This document shows, one piece after another, positions 35,099 to 44,191 of a DNA stretch of 64,000 bases (position 1 is its first letter; each line of letters opens with the position of its first letter). The notes beneath the pieces are model-generated. The model saw nothing but the letters and a program-made list of their open reading frames with translations, did no database searches and was not told where the DNA came from. This DNA is from JAGLSB01 sp023135955 (GTDB taxonomy: Bacteria > Bacteroidota > Bacteroidia > Bacteroidales > GCA-2748055). The DNA is taken from positions 1-64,000 of the forward strand of contig DAOVIO010000008.1 of NCBI GenBank assembly GCA_030673645.1. Reading direction: 5' to 3'. Made by a program: the position numbers and the translations under genes.

Positions 35099-37675
35099 TT
35101 ACTCTACCGGAGTTTCTCTCGAACTTATTCTGGCAATCTGGTAATATCTAGAAATCAACGAATTTTTCAAGTCAGAAAGATCATTTAATAAGCTTGTATG
35201 CGAAGCAAGATCTGTTGTAATATTGTCCCAATACTTATTTAACTCCGAAATGAGATATTCACCATTTTTGCTAATCCTCTGATTAAATCCTAGTTTATCT
35301 AAATCGATTATAGTTGAGTTTAATCTGTAGTATGCATCATTAAATAATACCAGACTTTGTGCTGTTTCTTTTCCATATAATTTCACAAGCACCTTCCAAC
35401 TGGAGAAGGTTGGATTATAGGCTGAAGAATTCCATAAATAATCCAATGAACTTAATAAGCGAATCAGATTTAATTCCGTGAAATTCTCAAGATCAAACAG
35501 ACATTCGTAGTTTAGCATTTCAGGGGTAATTCCAATCATCTTAGTATTGAATCCATCGAATAAACTTCCTGTTAGAGCTCTTCCGGCATATAGTGAATAA
35601 TAACTTCCGGTAAGACAGCTCTCTTTACGCATATTGGAATGCATACTTAGCAGACTAACAGAATTACCTGAATAATTATAGATATCAGAAGGATCAATAA
35701 ATTCAGGAAACTCAACTGCTCCTGTCCATAAAGTTTTCGTGAAATTCATTCCCAGATCATCAATATTGTCAAAATACAATCTACTGACTAACTCATTATT
35801 TTTCTGATCTGAATTAGAAAGAAAGAAAGGATGAAGATATTTTGGTGTTGTTGCAGATATTTTGAGTTCGCTAGATAAACTCTTCCAAAATATTCTTTCG
35901 CCATCAATGAAATATGAATAATTATCCATTGATAAGGTATTCCGCATATTTCTAATTTGAATTTCCCTTAAGAATCTATCTGAGAATATCCAAAAATCAG
36001 GTTTAATCCTATCAATTCGATTAACTAAACCAGCCAGGGCCGCTGCATCTTTAGCCAAGGCTTCTTCCAATTCAAGATCGCCAAAAACTTTACCTTCTTC
36101 CAAAGAATTTTGGGTTTCTATGAGTTTAACTGTCTCAAGAAAAACTCCCTTTTTTACATAATGATAAGAATCTTGAATATTCTTAAAATGACTTAGCCAG
36201 GTTTTTGTCAATTCATCGATTTGAGCAGTAGACAAATTCTGCGAAGCAATTTTTGCAATAAATTTATTGAAACCAAATTCCCGAAGGAGATTTAACCACT
36301 CAGAATATTCTGTATAATTATCATTAATAAAATATGGGATAATTGCAGTTCGTTCAGTATAATCGGGGTAATCGCTAATATTATAATGATGATAAATCTC
36401 ATTGTTCTCATCAATTAGCTGAGTAAAAGTATTAATTGCATGACCTAATCCTTCAACATCGCTATAATCTATAAAAATCAAATTATCACCATTCGATAAA
36501 TCCTTGATATAGTAGGCCTGTTTCTTCCCTTCCAGTTCTTGTACGGGTAACCGATCTGAAAATTGTGAAGAAAGATCATTTAAACCAAAACTAATTACAA
36601 AAGGATAGGATTCGCTATCAATTCTTCTATATCTGTAAGTATAATTTTCGCTTTTTGCTGAAATCAATCCTTTTTCCTGTAGAGCCATTTTGAGATTATT
36701 GAACAATACTCTCTCATGACTGTTCGCACTTTTCGGAAGTATAAATAGTGGAGGGGTTTTTTCTTCTTTCTCGTTTAATATGAAAGTTTCGAGTGGTCTA
36801 TAAGATTCCGACTTTCGAGGGCCAGGAATTAAGTAAGCCGATTTATCAAGAATTGTATCAAAATATGGCTGTAATTGTTCAAGATAAGTGAAGTTCTTAG
36901 TTGTATATTCAAATCTCACAAAATCGATATACATTTCCCCGGTACCTTTTAATCCTGCAAATATTTTGACATAGCGTGTATCATCCGGTATATTCCCTTC
37001 TTCATAAGGAAAATTACCGGCACGAGCAACGATTTCTGCCCATCCGAACTCTGAAATATTTTCATTTCCCGCAAAATTAAAACCTTTGAACGCCTGATTA
37101 ATTTCACGATCATATTCCGGGTGATAAGCTTTGGATTTAATAAGAACCTTATTTTTATCGTAATAAAACAAACTAATATTTACTGCATCAAAAACACCTG
37201 TTCCAAATCTATCCATATTGGAAACAATATTTTTTAAACGCAGGTCTAATCTTAGCATATAATTTCCAGGAATAACTTTAATATAATCACTTATAATTCC
37301 TTCCCCTTGATTATCAGTTTCATTACAAACATCCTTAACTATTTTTATGGCATGAGTTCCTTTTGATGCCTCATCATGTAGAAAAGTGAGTTCATCTTCT
37401 ATATCTGTCCAAAACACATTCTCACCAACCTTTTTCCAACCCGGCAAACTAAAAGACAGTTTCAAAGTATCTGCCATATAATGTTTTCCTTTTTCGAAAG
37501 AAGGATTTGAAATTAGATTTTTCTTACTTAATTCTCTTTTGCGTATATTTTCAGGTACCTGACCTGAATGAAGTCCTGACCATTGAGGAGCCGTAGTTAA
37601 AGGTTGATTTTCCTGTTTGCAAGAGCTAAACACAATTAAAATAAAGAGAAAATATTTTATAGTATATGTTGACAT
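35099..37675 (-). CDS. Large lipoprotein resembling glycoside hydrolase families 20/84
   Basis: An 858-residue protein with a lipoprotein signal (IVFSSCKQE, C at about 19). Residues 50-260 form a carbohydrate-binding-like beta domain (NLISNPSFEKG, GEMYIDFVRFEY). Residues 300-420 resemble the N-terminal domain of GH20/GH84 enzymes (PFVISFGLND, VEGLGHAINTFTQLI), then ISDYPDYTERTAIIPYF opens a barrel-like region. The C-terminal part (FTKTLWTGAVEFPE, YLWNSSAYNPTFSSWKVLVK) recalls GH84. The usual Asp-Asp catalytic pair is not evident (FNKFIAKIASQN stands at that place), so it may be a divergent or inactive member. Alone on its strand. Confidence 0.6.
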   Translation of the reverse strand: MSTYTIKYFLFILIVFSSCKQENQPLTTAPQWSGLHSGQVPENIRKRELSKKNLISNPSFEKGKHYMADTLKLSFSLPGWKKVGENVFWTDIEDELTFLHDEASKGTHAIKIVKDVCNETDNQGEGIISDYIKVIPGNYMLRLDLRLKNIVSNMDRFGTGVFDAVNISLFYYDKNKVLIKSKAYHPEYDREINQAFKGFNFAGNENISEFGWAEIVARAGNFPYEEGNIPDDTRYVKIFAGLKGTGEMYIDFVRFEYTTKNFTYLEQLQPYFDTILDKSAYLIPGPRKSESYRPLETFILNEKEEKTPPLFILPKSANSHERVLFNNLKMALQEKGLISAKSENYTYRYRRIDSESYPFVISFGLNDLSSQFSDRLPVQELEGKKQAYYIKDLSNGDNLIFIDYSDVEGLGHAINTFTQLIDENNEIYHHYNISDYPDYTERTAIIPYFINDNYTEYSEWLNLLREFGFNKFIAKIASQNLSTAQIDELTKTWLSHFKNIQDSYHYVKKGVFLETVKLIETQNSLEEGKVFGDLELEEALAKDAAALAGLVNRIDRIKPDFWIFSDRFLREIQIRNMRNTLSMDNYSYFIDGERIFWKSLSSELKISATTPKYLHPFFLSNSDQKNNELVSRLYFDNIDDLGMNFTKTLWTGAVEFPEFIDPSDIYNYSGNSVSLLSMHSNMRKESCLTGSYYSLYAGRALTGSLFDGFNTKMIGITPEMLNYECLFDLENFTELNLIRLLSSLDYLWNSSAYNPTFSSWKVLVKLYGKETAQSLVLFNDAYYRLNSTIIDLDKLGFNQRISKNGEYLISELNKYWDNITTDLASHTSLLNDLSDLKNSLISRYYQIARISSRETPVE

Positions 37676-37902
37676 ATATAAATTAATTCAAATTATGAGT
37701 TTAAAGATAAGTAAATCCTATGAATTGCTAGTAATAAAAAATATCTTCCTATTATAAATTTAGATGCTATTTTTTAACAAATAGTTGCAAGTGATTTTAA
37801 TATTTATATTAACTGTTGTCTACTAAAAAACATGCACTCGAAAATATCTGATATTAATAATGCTATTCTAGCCTTCTGCTTTCCCTTCTCATCAAATTTA
37901 TA

Positions 37903-37910
37903 TATTTTTG
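37903..37910 (+). promoter_or_regulatory. Putative -7 box of the ffh promoter
   Basis: TATTTTTG fits TAnnTTTG and ends 21 bases before the ATG at 37932. The in-frame TTG at 37908 lies within this box, which argues against that earlier start. Confidence 0.6.
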
Positions 37911-37931
37911 CAAGCACAAAATTCAAAGAGA

Positions 37932-39272
37932 ATGTTTGAGAAATTAAGTGAAAGATTAGAAAGATCGTTCAAAATTTTAAAAGGTCAAGGTACAATTACT
38001 GAAATTAATGTTTCAGAAACCCTGAAAGACTTGCGTCGGGCACTTTTGGACGCCGATGTTAACTTTAAAATTGCAAAGAGTTTTACCGACTCTATAAAAG
38101 AGAAAGCTTTGGGTCAAAATGTCCTGAATGCGGTTAAGCCGGGACAAATGATGATAAAAATTGTCCATGAGGAGCTAACTGGCTTGATGGGGAAAAGCAG
38201 CGAAGAAGTTAATGTTAAAGCAAATCCTGCAATTATTTTAATTGCCGGTCTGCAAGGTTCTGGTAAAACTACTTTTACAGGAAAACTTGCGAATCATTTA
38301 AAAACCAAAAAAAGTAAAAATCCTTTATTAGTAGCATGCGATGTTTACCGTCCTGCAGCTATTGAACAATTAAAGGTTTTGGGTGAACAAATAGAAGTTC
38401 CCGTCTATATCGAAGAAGACAGAAAGGATCCGGTTAAAATTGCTAAGAACGCAATTAAGCAGGCTAAAAATTCCGGGAATGACGTTGTGATTATTGATAC
38501 TGCTGGGCGTTTGGCTATAGATAAAGAGATGATGCAGGAAATCTCCAGTATTAAGAAATCTGTAAATCCTCATGAGATTCTTTTCGTTGTAGATTCAATG
38601 ACAGGGCAGGATGCTGTAAATACTGCTGCTGAATTTAACAAGCAGTTGGATTTTGACGGTGTGGTGCTAACAAAACTTGATGGTGATACAAGAGGAGGGG
38701 CAGCTTTATCTATACGAGCAGTTGTCAATAAACCTATAAAATTTGTTGGAACGGGTGAAAAAATGGATGCTATAGATGTTTTCCATCCAAGCAGAATGGC
38801 AGACAGGATTCTTGGCATGGGTGATATTGTTTCACTTGTTGAGAGAGCCCAGGAGCAATTTGATGCTGATGAAGCAAGACAACTTCAAAAGAAAATAGCT
38901 AAAAACCAATTTAGTTTTGATGACTTCCTTGCTCAGATACAACAAATTAAGAAAATGGGTAATATCAAGGAATTAGCCGGTATGATTCCTGGAGTTGGAA
39001 AAGCTATTAAAGATATGGATATTGACGATGATGCTTTTAAAGGAATAGAAGCAATTATTAAATCAATGACCCCTGTTGAAAGAGATAATCCTACAATATT
39101 AAATGGCAGTCGCAGAAAAAGAATTGCTACCGGTTCAGGAACAAATATACAAGAGGTAAACAGGCTGATAAAGCAATTTGATGATACCCGAAAAATGATG
39201 AAAATGATGTCGGGAAGCAAAGGGAAGAATATGGCCAGGATGATGGGGAATATGCCTGGGATGGGGAGGTAG
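37932..39272 (+). CDS. ffh: Signal recognition particle GTPase
   Basis: The protein subunit of SRP; it binds signal sequences emerging from the ribosome and docks with FtsY at the membrane. From ATG 37932 (MFEKLSERLERSFKILKG) it has 446 residues. It has the helical N domain, the G domain with GLQGSGKTTFTGKLA (near residue 105), DVYRPAAIEQL, DTAGRLAIDKEMM, TKLDGDTRGGAALS and GTGEKMDAIDVFHP, and a C-terminal methionine-rich M domain with the RNA-binding GSRRKRIATGSGTNIQEVN. Followed by a tandem repeat and a palindrome before folD. Confidence 0.97.
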   Translation: MFEKLSERLERSFKILKGQGTITEINVSETLKDLRRALLDADVNFKIAKSFTDSIKEKALGQNVLNAVKPGQMMIKIVHEELTGLMGKSSEEVNVKANPAIILIAGLQGSGKTTFTGKLANHLKTKKSKNPLLVACDVYRPAAIEQLKVLGEQIEVPVYIEEDRKDPVKIAKNAIKQAKNSGNDVVIIDTAGRLAIDKEMMQEISSIKKSVNPHEILFVVDSMTGQDAVNTAAEFNKQLDFDGVVLTKLDGDTRGGAALSIRAVVNKPIKFVGTGEKMDAIDVFHPSRMADRILGMGDIVSLVERAQEQFDADEARQLQKKIAKNQFSFDDFLAQIQQIKKMGNIKELAGMIPGVGKAIKDMDIDDDAFKGIEAIIKSMTPVERDNPTILNGSRRKRIATGSGTNIQEVNRLIKQFDDTRKMMKMMSGSKGKNMARMMGNMPGMGR

Positions 39273-39274
39273 TG

Positions 39275-39312
39275 TGGTTGAGTGGTTGAATGGTTGAATG
39301 GTTGAGTGGTGA
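39275..39312. repeat. 8-bp tandem repeat after ffh
   Basis: Four consecutive units TGGTTGAG/TGGTTGAA/TGGTTGAA/TGGTTGAG and a partial fifth start right after the ffh stop codon. This is one of several intergenic stutter repeats in the window. Confidence 0.75.
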
Positions 39313-39347
39313 TATAGCCAATAGTATATAATCAGAAGGATTCGTAA

Positions 39348-39367
39348 AGACGTAAAAATTTACGTCT
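39348..39367. repeat. Perfect palindrome between ffh and folD
   Basis: AGACGTAAA-AA-TTTACGTCT, a 9-bp hairpin. It may mark the 3' end of the ffh transcript or an operator for folD; there is no T-tract to make it a standard intrinsic terminator. Confidence 0.6.
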
Positions 39368-39401
39368 CATAATAAAACACAATAAATAATTACACTATAT
39401 T

Positions 39402-40280
39402 ATGCAACTTATTCAGGGAAAAGTTATTGCAGATCAGATTAAAGAAGAAATTGCTTCTGAAGTTAAAGAATTGGTAGATATGGGGAAAAAGCGACCTCAT
39501 CTTGCAGCTATTTTAGTAGGTCATGACGGTGGCAGTGAGACTTATGTCGCACATAAAGTAAAGGCTTGTGAGCAAGTGGGTTTCGAATCAAGTCTTATCC
39601 GCTTCGAGGATAATATCAGCGAGGATGAACTATTGAAAAAAGTTCAGGAACTCAATAATGATGATTCTATTGATGGATTCATTGTGCAGCTCCCGATTCC
39701 TGACCATATTTCTGAAAACAAAGTGATTGAAGCCATTGATCCATCAAAAGATGTGGATGGTTTTCATCCGGTTAATCTTGGAAGAATGGTAATCGGACTA
39801 CCTAGCTATGTTTCAGCAACTCCTTCAGGAATAATAGAATTAATTCGCCGATATAATATTGAAACTTCTGGGAAACATTGTGTAATTGTGGGCAGAAGCA
39901 ATATAGTTGGTAAACCAATGAGTATTTTACTGGGACAAAAAACAAATCCGGGAAATTGTACGGTAACACTTTGTCACAGTCGTACAAAAGATTTACCTTC
40001 CGTAACCCGACAAGCAGATATTTTAATTGCAGCTCTTGGAGCTCCGGAATTTGTAAAAGAAGATATGGTTAAAGAAGGAGCAGTTGTAATTGATGTTGGT
40101 ACAACCCGAGTGCCATCAACGGAAACCAAATCTGGTTTTCGTTTAAAAGGTGACGTTAAATTTGATGAAGTTTCTCCAAAATGTTCGTATATAACACCTG
40201 TACCTGGTGGTGTTGGCCCGATGACAATCGTTTCTCTTTTGAGGAATACTTTATTGGCCGCGAAAAGAGATGTTTATTAG
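39402..40280 (+). CDS. folD: Methylenetetrahydrofolate dehydrogenase/cyclohydrolase
   Basis: A bifunctional cytoplasmic enzyme that interconverts 5,10-methylene-, methenyl- and 10-formyl-tetrahydrofolate for one-carbon metabolism. The 292 residues are normal. Motifs: ETYVAHKVKACEQVGF with the catalytic lysine, GFIVQLPIPDHI, KDVDGFHPVNLGR, the dinucleotide site VGRSNIVGKPMSILL, and the C-terminal TPVPGGVGPMTI. The 3' end runs into a 9-bp tandem repeat shared with the 3' side of argS. Confidence 0.97.
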   Translation: MQLIQGKVIADQIKEEIASEVKELVDMGKKRPHLAAILVGHDGGSETYVAHKVKACEQVGFESSLIRFEDNISEDELLKKVQELNNDDSIDGFIVQLPIPDHISENKVIEAIDPSKDVDGFHPVNLGRMVIGLPSYVSATPSGIIELIRRYNIETSGKHCVIVGRSNIVGKPMSILLGQKTNPGNCTVTLCHSRTKDLPSVTRQADILIAALGAPEFVKEDMVKEGAVVIDVGTTRVPSTETKSGFRLKGDVKFDEVSPKCSYITPVPGGVGPMTIVSLLRNTLLAAKRDVY

Positions 40281-40319
40281 GGGAAGTTGGAAATTGTTTT
40301 CAACTAAGGCACTCTTAAC

Positions 40320-40346
40320 TTTAGACACTTTAGGCACTTTAGGCAC
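40320..40346. repeat. 9-bp tandem repeat between folD and argS
   Basis: TTTAGACAC/TTTAGGCAC/TTTAGGCAC, three units in the 75-base gap between the convergent folD and argS stop codons. Confidence 0.7.
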
Positions 40347-40355
40347 TTCCTCCCA

Positions 40356-42140
40356 CTACATCCTTTCCGGAACCTCAATTCCCAATAATCCCATTCCACT
40401 TTTTATAACATGGCTGCAAACTTCTGCGAGTGCCAGCCTGAATTCTTTGATAGTCTCGCTTTCAGCTTTTAGGATTGAATGATCATGATAAAACTGATTG
40501 AATTCTTTAGCAATTTCATACATATAATTTGCTATTAATGCAGGACTCATTTCACGTGCTGATGATTCGATAATGTCGGGAAAATCGAATAATAATTTAA
40601 TAAGAGAAATTTCTTTCTCTTCAGGTTTATGATCACTTGAATTACTTGAAATTACTCCTTCAGCTTCAGCTTTCCTGAGGATAGATCTTATTCTTGCATG
40701 AGTATATTGAATAAATGGACCTGTATTCCCGTTAAAATCAATTGATTCAGTTGGATTAAATGTCATATTTTTCTTAGGATCAACCTTTAAAATAAAGTAT
40801 TTTAAAGCCCCGAGTCCCACTTGCCTATATATCAACTCTTTTTCTTCCTCTTGAATTTCAGATAATTTCCCCATTTCCTCTGACATATCTTTAGCAGTTA
40901 CTATCATGTCATTCATTAAATCATCAGCATCGACAACAGTACCTTCACGCGACTTCATTTTTCCTTCTGGTAATTCAACCATTCCATAGGAAAGATGAAA
41001 GATCTTTTCTGCCCATTCAAATCCTAATTTTTTCAAAATAAGTGCAAGAACCTGAAAATGATAATTTTGCTCATTACCAACCACATAAATATGCTTATCG
41101 ATATTGAAATCCTTAAAACGCTGACGAGCTGTGCCAAGATCCTGTGTCATATATACAGATGTGCCATCAGCCCTTAATAACAATTTACTATCTAAACCAT
41201 CTTCGGTAAGATCTGCCCAAATAGATTTATCTGATTTTTGTGATAAAACGGAATTTTTCAATCCTTCTTCAACCAATTCTTTACCAAGTTTATAAGTATC
41301 CGACTCATAGTATATTTTATCAAAACTCACCCCCATGGTTTTATAAGTTTTATCAAATCCCTCATAAACCCATGAGTTCATAGTTTTCCATAATTCCAAT
41401 ACTTCCTGGTCTCCAGCCTCCCATTTCCTGAGCATTTCACGAGTCTCGAGCATTAAAGGACTCTTTTTTTCCGCCTCTTCTTTACTTAAACCTTTTTTCT
41501 CAAGTTCTGCAAGTTCAGCTTTATAAGCTTTATCGAAAGCTACATAATATTCACCCACTAGTTTATCACCCTTTTTATCTTCGGAAGGTGTTTCATTCTT
41601 TCCTGCTTTTTGCCATGCAAGCATAGATTTACAGATATGAATACCTCTGTCGTTCACCAGATTTACCTTAATGACTTTTCTCCCCGAAGCTTCAAGTATA
41701 TTTGAAATGGAGTAACCCAATAAGTTATTGCGAATATGGCCAAGGTGTAAGGGCTTATTTGTATTTGGAGAGGAAAATTCGACCATTACCGATGGCTTTC
41801 CTTTATCAATCGGGTTAATTCCATAATTTTTTTCTGCACCGATTTCAAAAAGAAAATTATTCCAATATTCAGGAGTAATAGTAAAATTCAGAAAACCTTT
41901 GATAACATTGTAACTCTCTATTTCAGCAAGTAAGTTCTGAAGATAATTTCCGATTTCTTCAGCAGTATTCTCAGGAGATTTTCGCGCCATTTTAACAAGA
42001 GGAAAAACTACAAGTGTATAATCTCCCGTAAAGTCTTTTCTTGTTTTTTGTAATTGTATTAGATTCTCATTGGGAGTTTGATCATAAAGTTCTTTACATG
42101 CATCTAAAACGGATTTAAAAAGTATATCATCAATTTTCAT
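40356..42140 (-). CDS. argS: Arginyl-tRNA synthetase
   Basis: Charges tRNA-Arg. The class I HIGH motif is in NKPLHLGHIRNNLLG, the KMSKS counterpart is MKSREGTVVDADDLM, and the C-terminal DALR anticodon-binding domain is present (FIQYTHARIRSILRKA onwards). The start at 42138-42140 (MKIDDILFKSVLDACKELY) matches family N-termini and gives 594 residues; an ATG at 42170 overlaps the -7 promoter box and is unlikely. Single-gene unit on the minus strand. Confidence 0.95.
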   Translation of the reverse strand: MKIDDILFKSVLDACKELYDQTPNENLIQLQKTRKDFTGDYTLVVFPLVKMARKSPENTAEEIGNYLQNLLAEIESYNVIKGFLNFTITPEYWNNFLFEIGAEKNYGINPIDKGKPSVMVEFSSPNTNKPLHLGHIRNNLLGYSISNILEASGRKVIKVNLVNDRGIHICKSMLAWQKAGKNETPSEDKKGDKLVGEYYVAFDKAYKAELAELEKKGLSKEEAEKKSPLMLETREMLRKWEAGDQEVLELWKTMNSWVYEGFDKTYKTMGVSFDKIYYESDTYKLGKELVEEGLKNSVLSQKSDKSIWADLTEDGLDSKLLLRADGTSVYMTQDLGTARQRFKDFNIDKHIYVVGNEQNYHFQVLALILKKLGFEWAEKIFHLSYGMVELPEGKMKSREGTVVDADDLMNDMIVTAKDMSEEMGKLSEIQEEEKELIYRQVGLGALKYFILKVDPKKNMTFNPTESIDFNGNTGPFIQYTHARIRSILRKAEAEGVISSNSSDHKPEEKEISLIKLLFDFPDIIESSAREMSPALIANYMYEIAKEFNQFYHDHSILKAESETIKEFRLALAEVCSHVIKSGMGLLGIEVPERM

Positions 42141-42167
42141 AGTTTCTTTTTCTAATATTTCAGATTG

Positions 42168-42175
42168 CAAAGATA
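42168..42175 (-). promoter_or_regulatory. Putative -7 box of the argS promoter
   Basis: On the minus strand TATCTTTG fits TAnnTTTG, ending 27 bases before the argS ATG at 42140. Confidence 0.55.
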
Positions 42176-42236
42176 TATAAGTAGAGCATATAAATTAGAC
42201 GATTATTATTTTTATAGCTTAAAATGTGATATAAAA

Positions 42237-42264
42237 AAAGTGCCACCTCCTCAGGTGACACTTT
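42237..42264 (-). terminator. Intrinsic terminator on the minus strand
   Basis: Read on the minus strand, AAAGTGTCACCT-GAGG-AGGTGGCACTTT forms a 12-bp stem with one mismatch, followed by an unbroken run of T residues (the plus-strand A run at 42233-42239). This is the clearest intrinsic terminator in the window. No minus-strand gene lies between it and 43768, so it should end an unannotated short transcript. Confidence 0.8.
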
Positions 42265-42400
42265 AACTAACTAACTAACCCTAAAACTATCTATGAAATA
42301 AAACTACTAAACTAATTTTTATTTTCTAATATATCATTCACAAATTCCGTGCCAATAATATAAATATAAAATATTTTAACTATTTTTATGATCTATAAAT
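42237..42400 (-). ncRNA. Candidate small RNA ending at the 42237 terminator (5' end uncertain)
   Basis: The 420-base gap 42171-42590 has no supportable ORF. On the minus strand the sequence leading into the terminator contains CATAGATAGTTTTAGGGTTA and the unit GTTA repeated three times just before the stem. A strong terminator without a gene suggests a short non-coding RNA. The right-hand limit given is a guess; no perfect TAnnTTTG box was found on this strand. No known RNA family was recognised. Confidence 0.35.
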
Positions 42401-42590
42401 CTGAATATATTAATTATATAACTTTTCTTCAAAAAACATAAATCAAAATAATCAAGATCAAAAAGTTCATCCTTTTGTAAGAACTAAAAACATTATTAAA
42501 ATGTTTATTTATATATTCTGAAACGTTATAAATAAAATTTTGTTACATTGTTAAAGCATATTTAACTCTTTTTAACATATTTTCTAGTAA

Positions 42591-43724
42591 TTGAATAACA
42601 GAACATTAGATATAATTTCTTTTAATATTCCTTATCCTCCAAACTACGGTGGGGTAATTGATGTTTATTATAAGCTATTATCATTAAAAAATGAAGGCTA
42701 TGAAATAATCCTGCACACTTTCAAATATGATAGAGAGCCCTCCCCTGCTTTAGAAGAAATTTGCAAGAAAGTCTATTATTATAAAAGAAAGACTGGTTTT
42801 TTCTCCTTTTTTCATTATTTACCATATATCGTAAATTCCCGAAGGTCTTCTGAACTATTAAATAACCTCAATAATGAGCAGGGCCCAATACTTTTTGAAG
42901 GTCTGCATTCTTGTTACTATTTAATTCATAAGAGTCTTAGGCTAAGAAATAAAATTGTAAGAACACATAATATCGAGCACAAATATTATTATCATCTTTA
43001 TAAGGCTGAGAGAAATATATACAATAAGTTTTTCTTTTTGACTGAAGCTTTAAAGCTCAAGGTTTATCAAAAATCGCTGAAAAAGGCCACATCTCTTGCA
43101 ACAATCTCCAAGGATGATAAGGATTACTTCAGTTCCATAAACAAGAATAGTTTTCTATTGCATCCTTTTCATTCTAGTTCTAAATTAATTAGTCAAACCG
43201 GAACAGGATCCTATTATCTTTATCATGGAAATCTGGAGGTACCTGAGAATCGCAAAGCAGTTTGGTTTCTTGTTGCCAACATATTTTCTAAATTGAACCT
43301 AAAGCTGGTCATTGCTGGAAAAAATCCAGAAGCTTCTTTGAAAAATTATATTTCCGGCAAATCAAATATTATATTGACTGAGAACCCATCAGAAATTGAA
43401 ATGCAAAATCTTATTTCAGATGCTCAGGCAATAATTCTTTACACATTACAGTCGACAGGCGTTAAATTAAAATTGCTTGAATCTTTATTTAAAGGAAGGT
43501 TCTGTATTGTCAATGATAAAATTGTAAAAGGCACAGGGCTTGAAGAATTATGTATCATAGCCAATACCCCAATGGAATTTATATCCCAGATTAAAAAGAT
43601 AGAAAAGCAAATTTTTGATGATGATATTCTCAACCATCGTAAACTTGTGGTTGAGAAATTTCTTCCGGAAAATAATGTGAGTGTCCTAATTGAGTGGTTG
43701 GGGAAAAGGGACTTTGGAGGATAG
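42591..43724 (+). CDS. Glycosyltransferase, GT4-like (GT-B fold)
   Basis: A 377-residue cytoplasmic or membrane-associated transferase. The N-terminal half has the acceptor-side opening ISFNIPYPPNYGGVIDVYY and EGLHSCYYLIHKSLRLRNK; RTHNIEHKYYYHLYK follows. The C-terminal donor-binding half has YLYHGNLEVPENRKAVWFL, LKLVIAGKNPEASL and AQAIILYTLQSTGVKLKLLE, the last with the EX7E-like region of GT4 enzymes. It starts at TTG 42591, since no ATG is in frame nearby. The sugar donor and acceptor are unknown, and no polysaccharide cluster surrounds it. Confidence 0.75.
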   Translation: MNNRTLDIISFNIPYPPNYGGVIDVYYKLLSLKNEGYEIILHTFKYDREPSPALEEICKKVYYYKRKTGFFSFFHYLPYIVNSRRSSELLNNLNNEQGPILFEGLHSCYYLIHKSLRLRNKIVRTHNIEHKYYYHLYKAERNIYNKFFFLTEALKLKVYQKSLKKATSLATISKDDKDYFSSINKNSFLLHPFHSSSKLISQTGTGSYYLYHGNLEVPENRKAVWFLVANIFSKLNLKLVIAGKNPEASLKNYISGKSNIILTENPSEIEMQNLISDAQAIILYTLQSTGVKLKLLESLFKGRFCIVNDKIVKGTGLEELCIIANTPMEFISQIKKIEKQIFDDDILNHRKLVVEKFLPENNVSVLIEWLGKRDFGG

Positions 43725-43727
43725 ACG

Positions 43728-43767
43728 GTCCCTCATCCATCGTCTATCGTCCACCGTCCCTCCACTC
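43728..43767. repeat. C/T-rich stutter repeat between two convergent genes
   Basis: Degenerate 7-8-bp units (CATCCATCGTCTATCGTCCA and following) fill the 43-base gap between the glycosyltransferase and the small membrane protein. The units match those at 49830-49928. Confidence 0.6.
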
Positions 43768-43983
43768 CTAATCCTCATCAAACTTTCTGTTCTCACGGAA
43801 TAAAAGCGCAAAAATAAATACAATCACAGCGACTGATGCTAATATCACCATCATTGACTTAAACATTTTTTCAAGCAAATATTCCATATCAATCACCTCC
43901 CATATACCCAGAATTGCAAGGATACAAAATAGCAATACTAATCCTGTAAGAAAGTAAGCAACAATTTTTTTTATTGAATTCAT
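43768..43983 (-). CDS. Small membrane protein with two helices
   Basis: A 71-residue protein with hydrophobic helices at about residues 7-27 (IVAYFLTGLVLLFCILAIL) and 44-64 (MMVILASVAVIVFIFALLF) and a charged C-terminus (RENRKFDED). It should sit in the inner membrane. Function is unknown. Confidence 0.6.
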   Translation of the reverse strand: MNSIKKIVAYFLTGLVLLFCILAILGIWEVIDMEYLLEKMFKSMMVILASVAVIVFIFALLFRENRKFDED

Positions 43984-44121
43984 GATCTAAATATTAATTA
44001 TTTATTTTTCTATAAATTAATTATCCTTGAATTAATATTGATACGGATTGTGTTTATACAACTAATAATGAATTTGGCAGACTTACAGCATTTGAAATAT
44101 ATACTGGAAGAATACTTTTTG

Positions 44122-44175
44122 TTTGATGTAATTATTAGTATTATATTTGCAATACGCGAATCGCGAAACGCGAGA
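44122..44175 (+). promoter_or_regulatory. Promoter overlapped by three CGCGA direct repeats (candidate operator)
   Basis: TTTG at 44122-44125 and TATATTTG at 44142-44149 form a Bacteroidetes-type promoter. Directly after it come three 7-bp units: CGCGAAT (44155-44161), CGCGAAA (44162-44168) and CGCGAGA (44169-44175), covering the expected transcription start. The gene begins at 44192. G+C-rich repeats at this spot in AT-rich DNA suggest a binding site for the winged-helix protein encoded next, i.e. autoregulation. Confidence 0.6.
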
Positions 44176-44191
44176 TAAAAAAATATTGGTT

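Noticed and set aside
37908..37931. TTG start for ffh adding eight residues
   Set aside because: It lies inside the -7 promoter box and the family N-terminus starts at the ATG at 37932.
39348..39367. Palindrome after ffh as an intrinsic terminator
   Set aside because: No T-tract follows on either strand, so it is listed only as a repeat.
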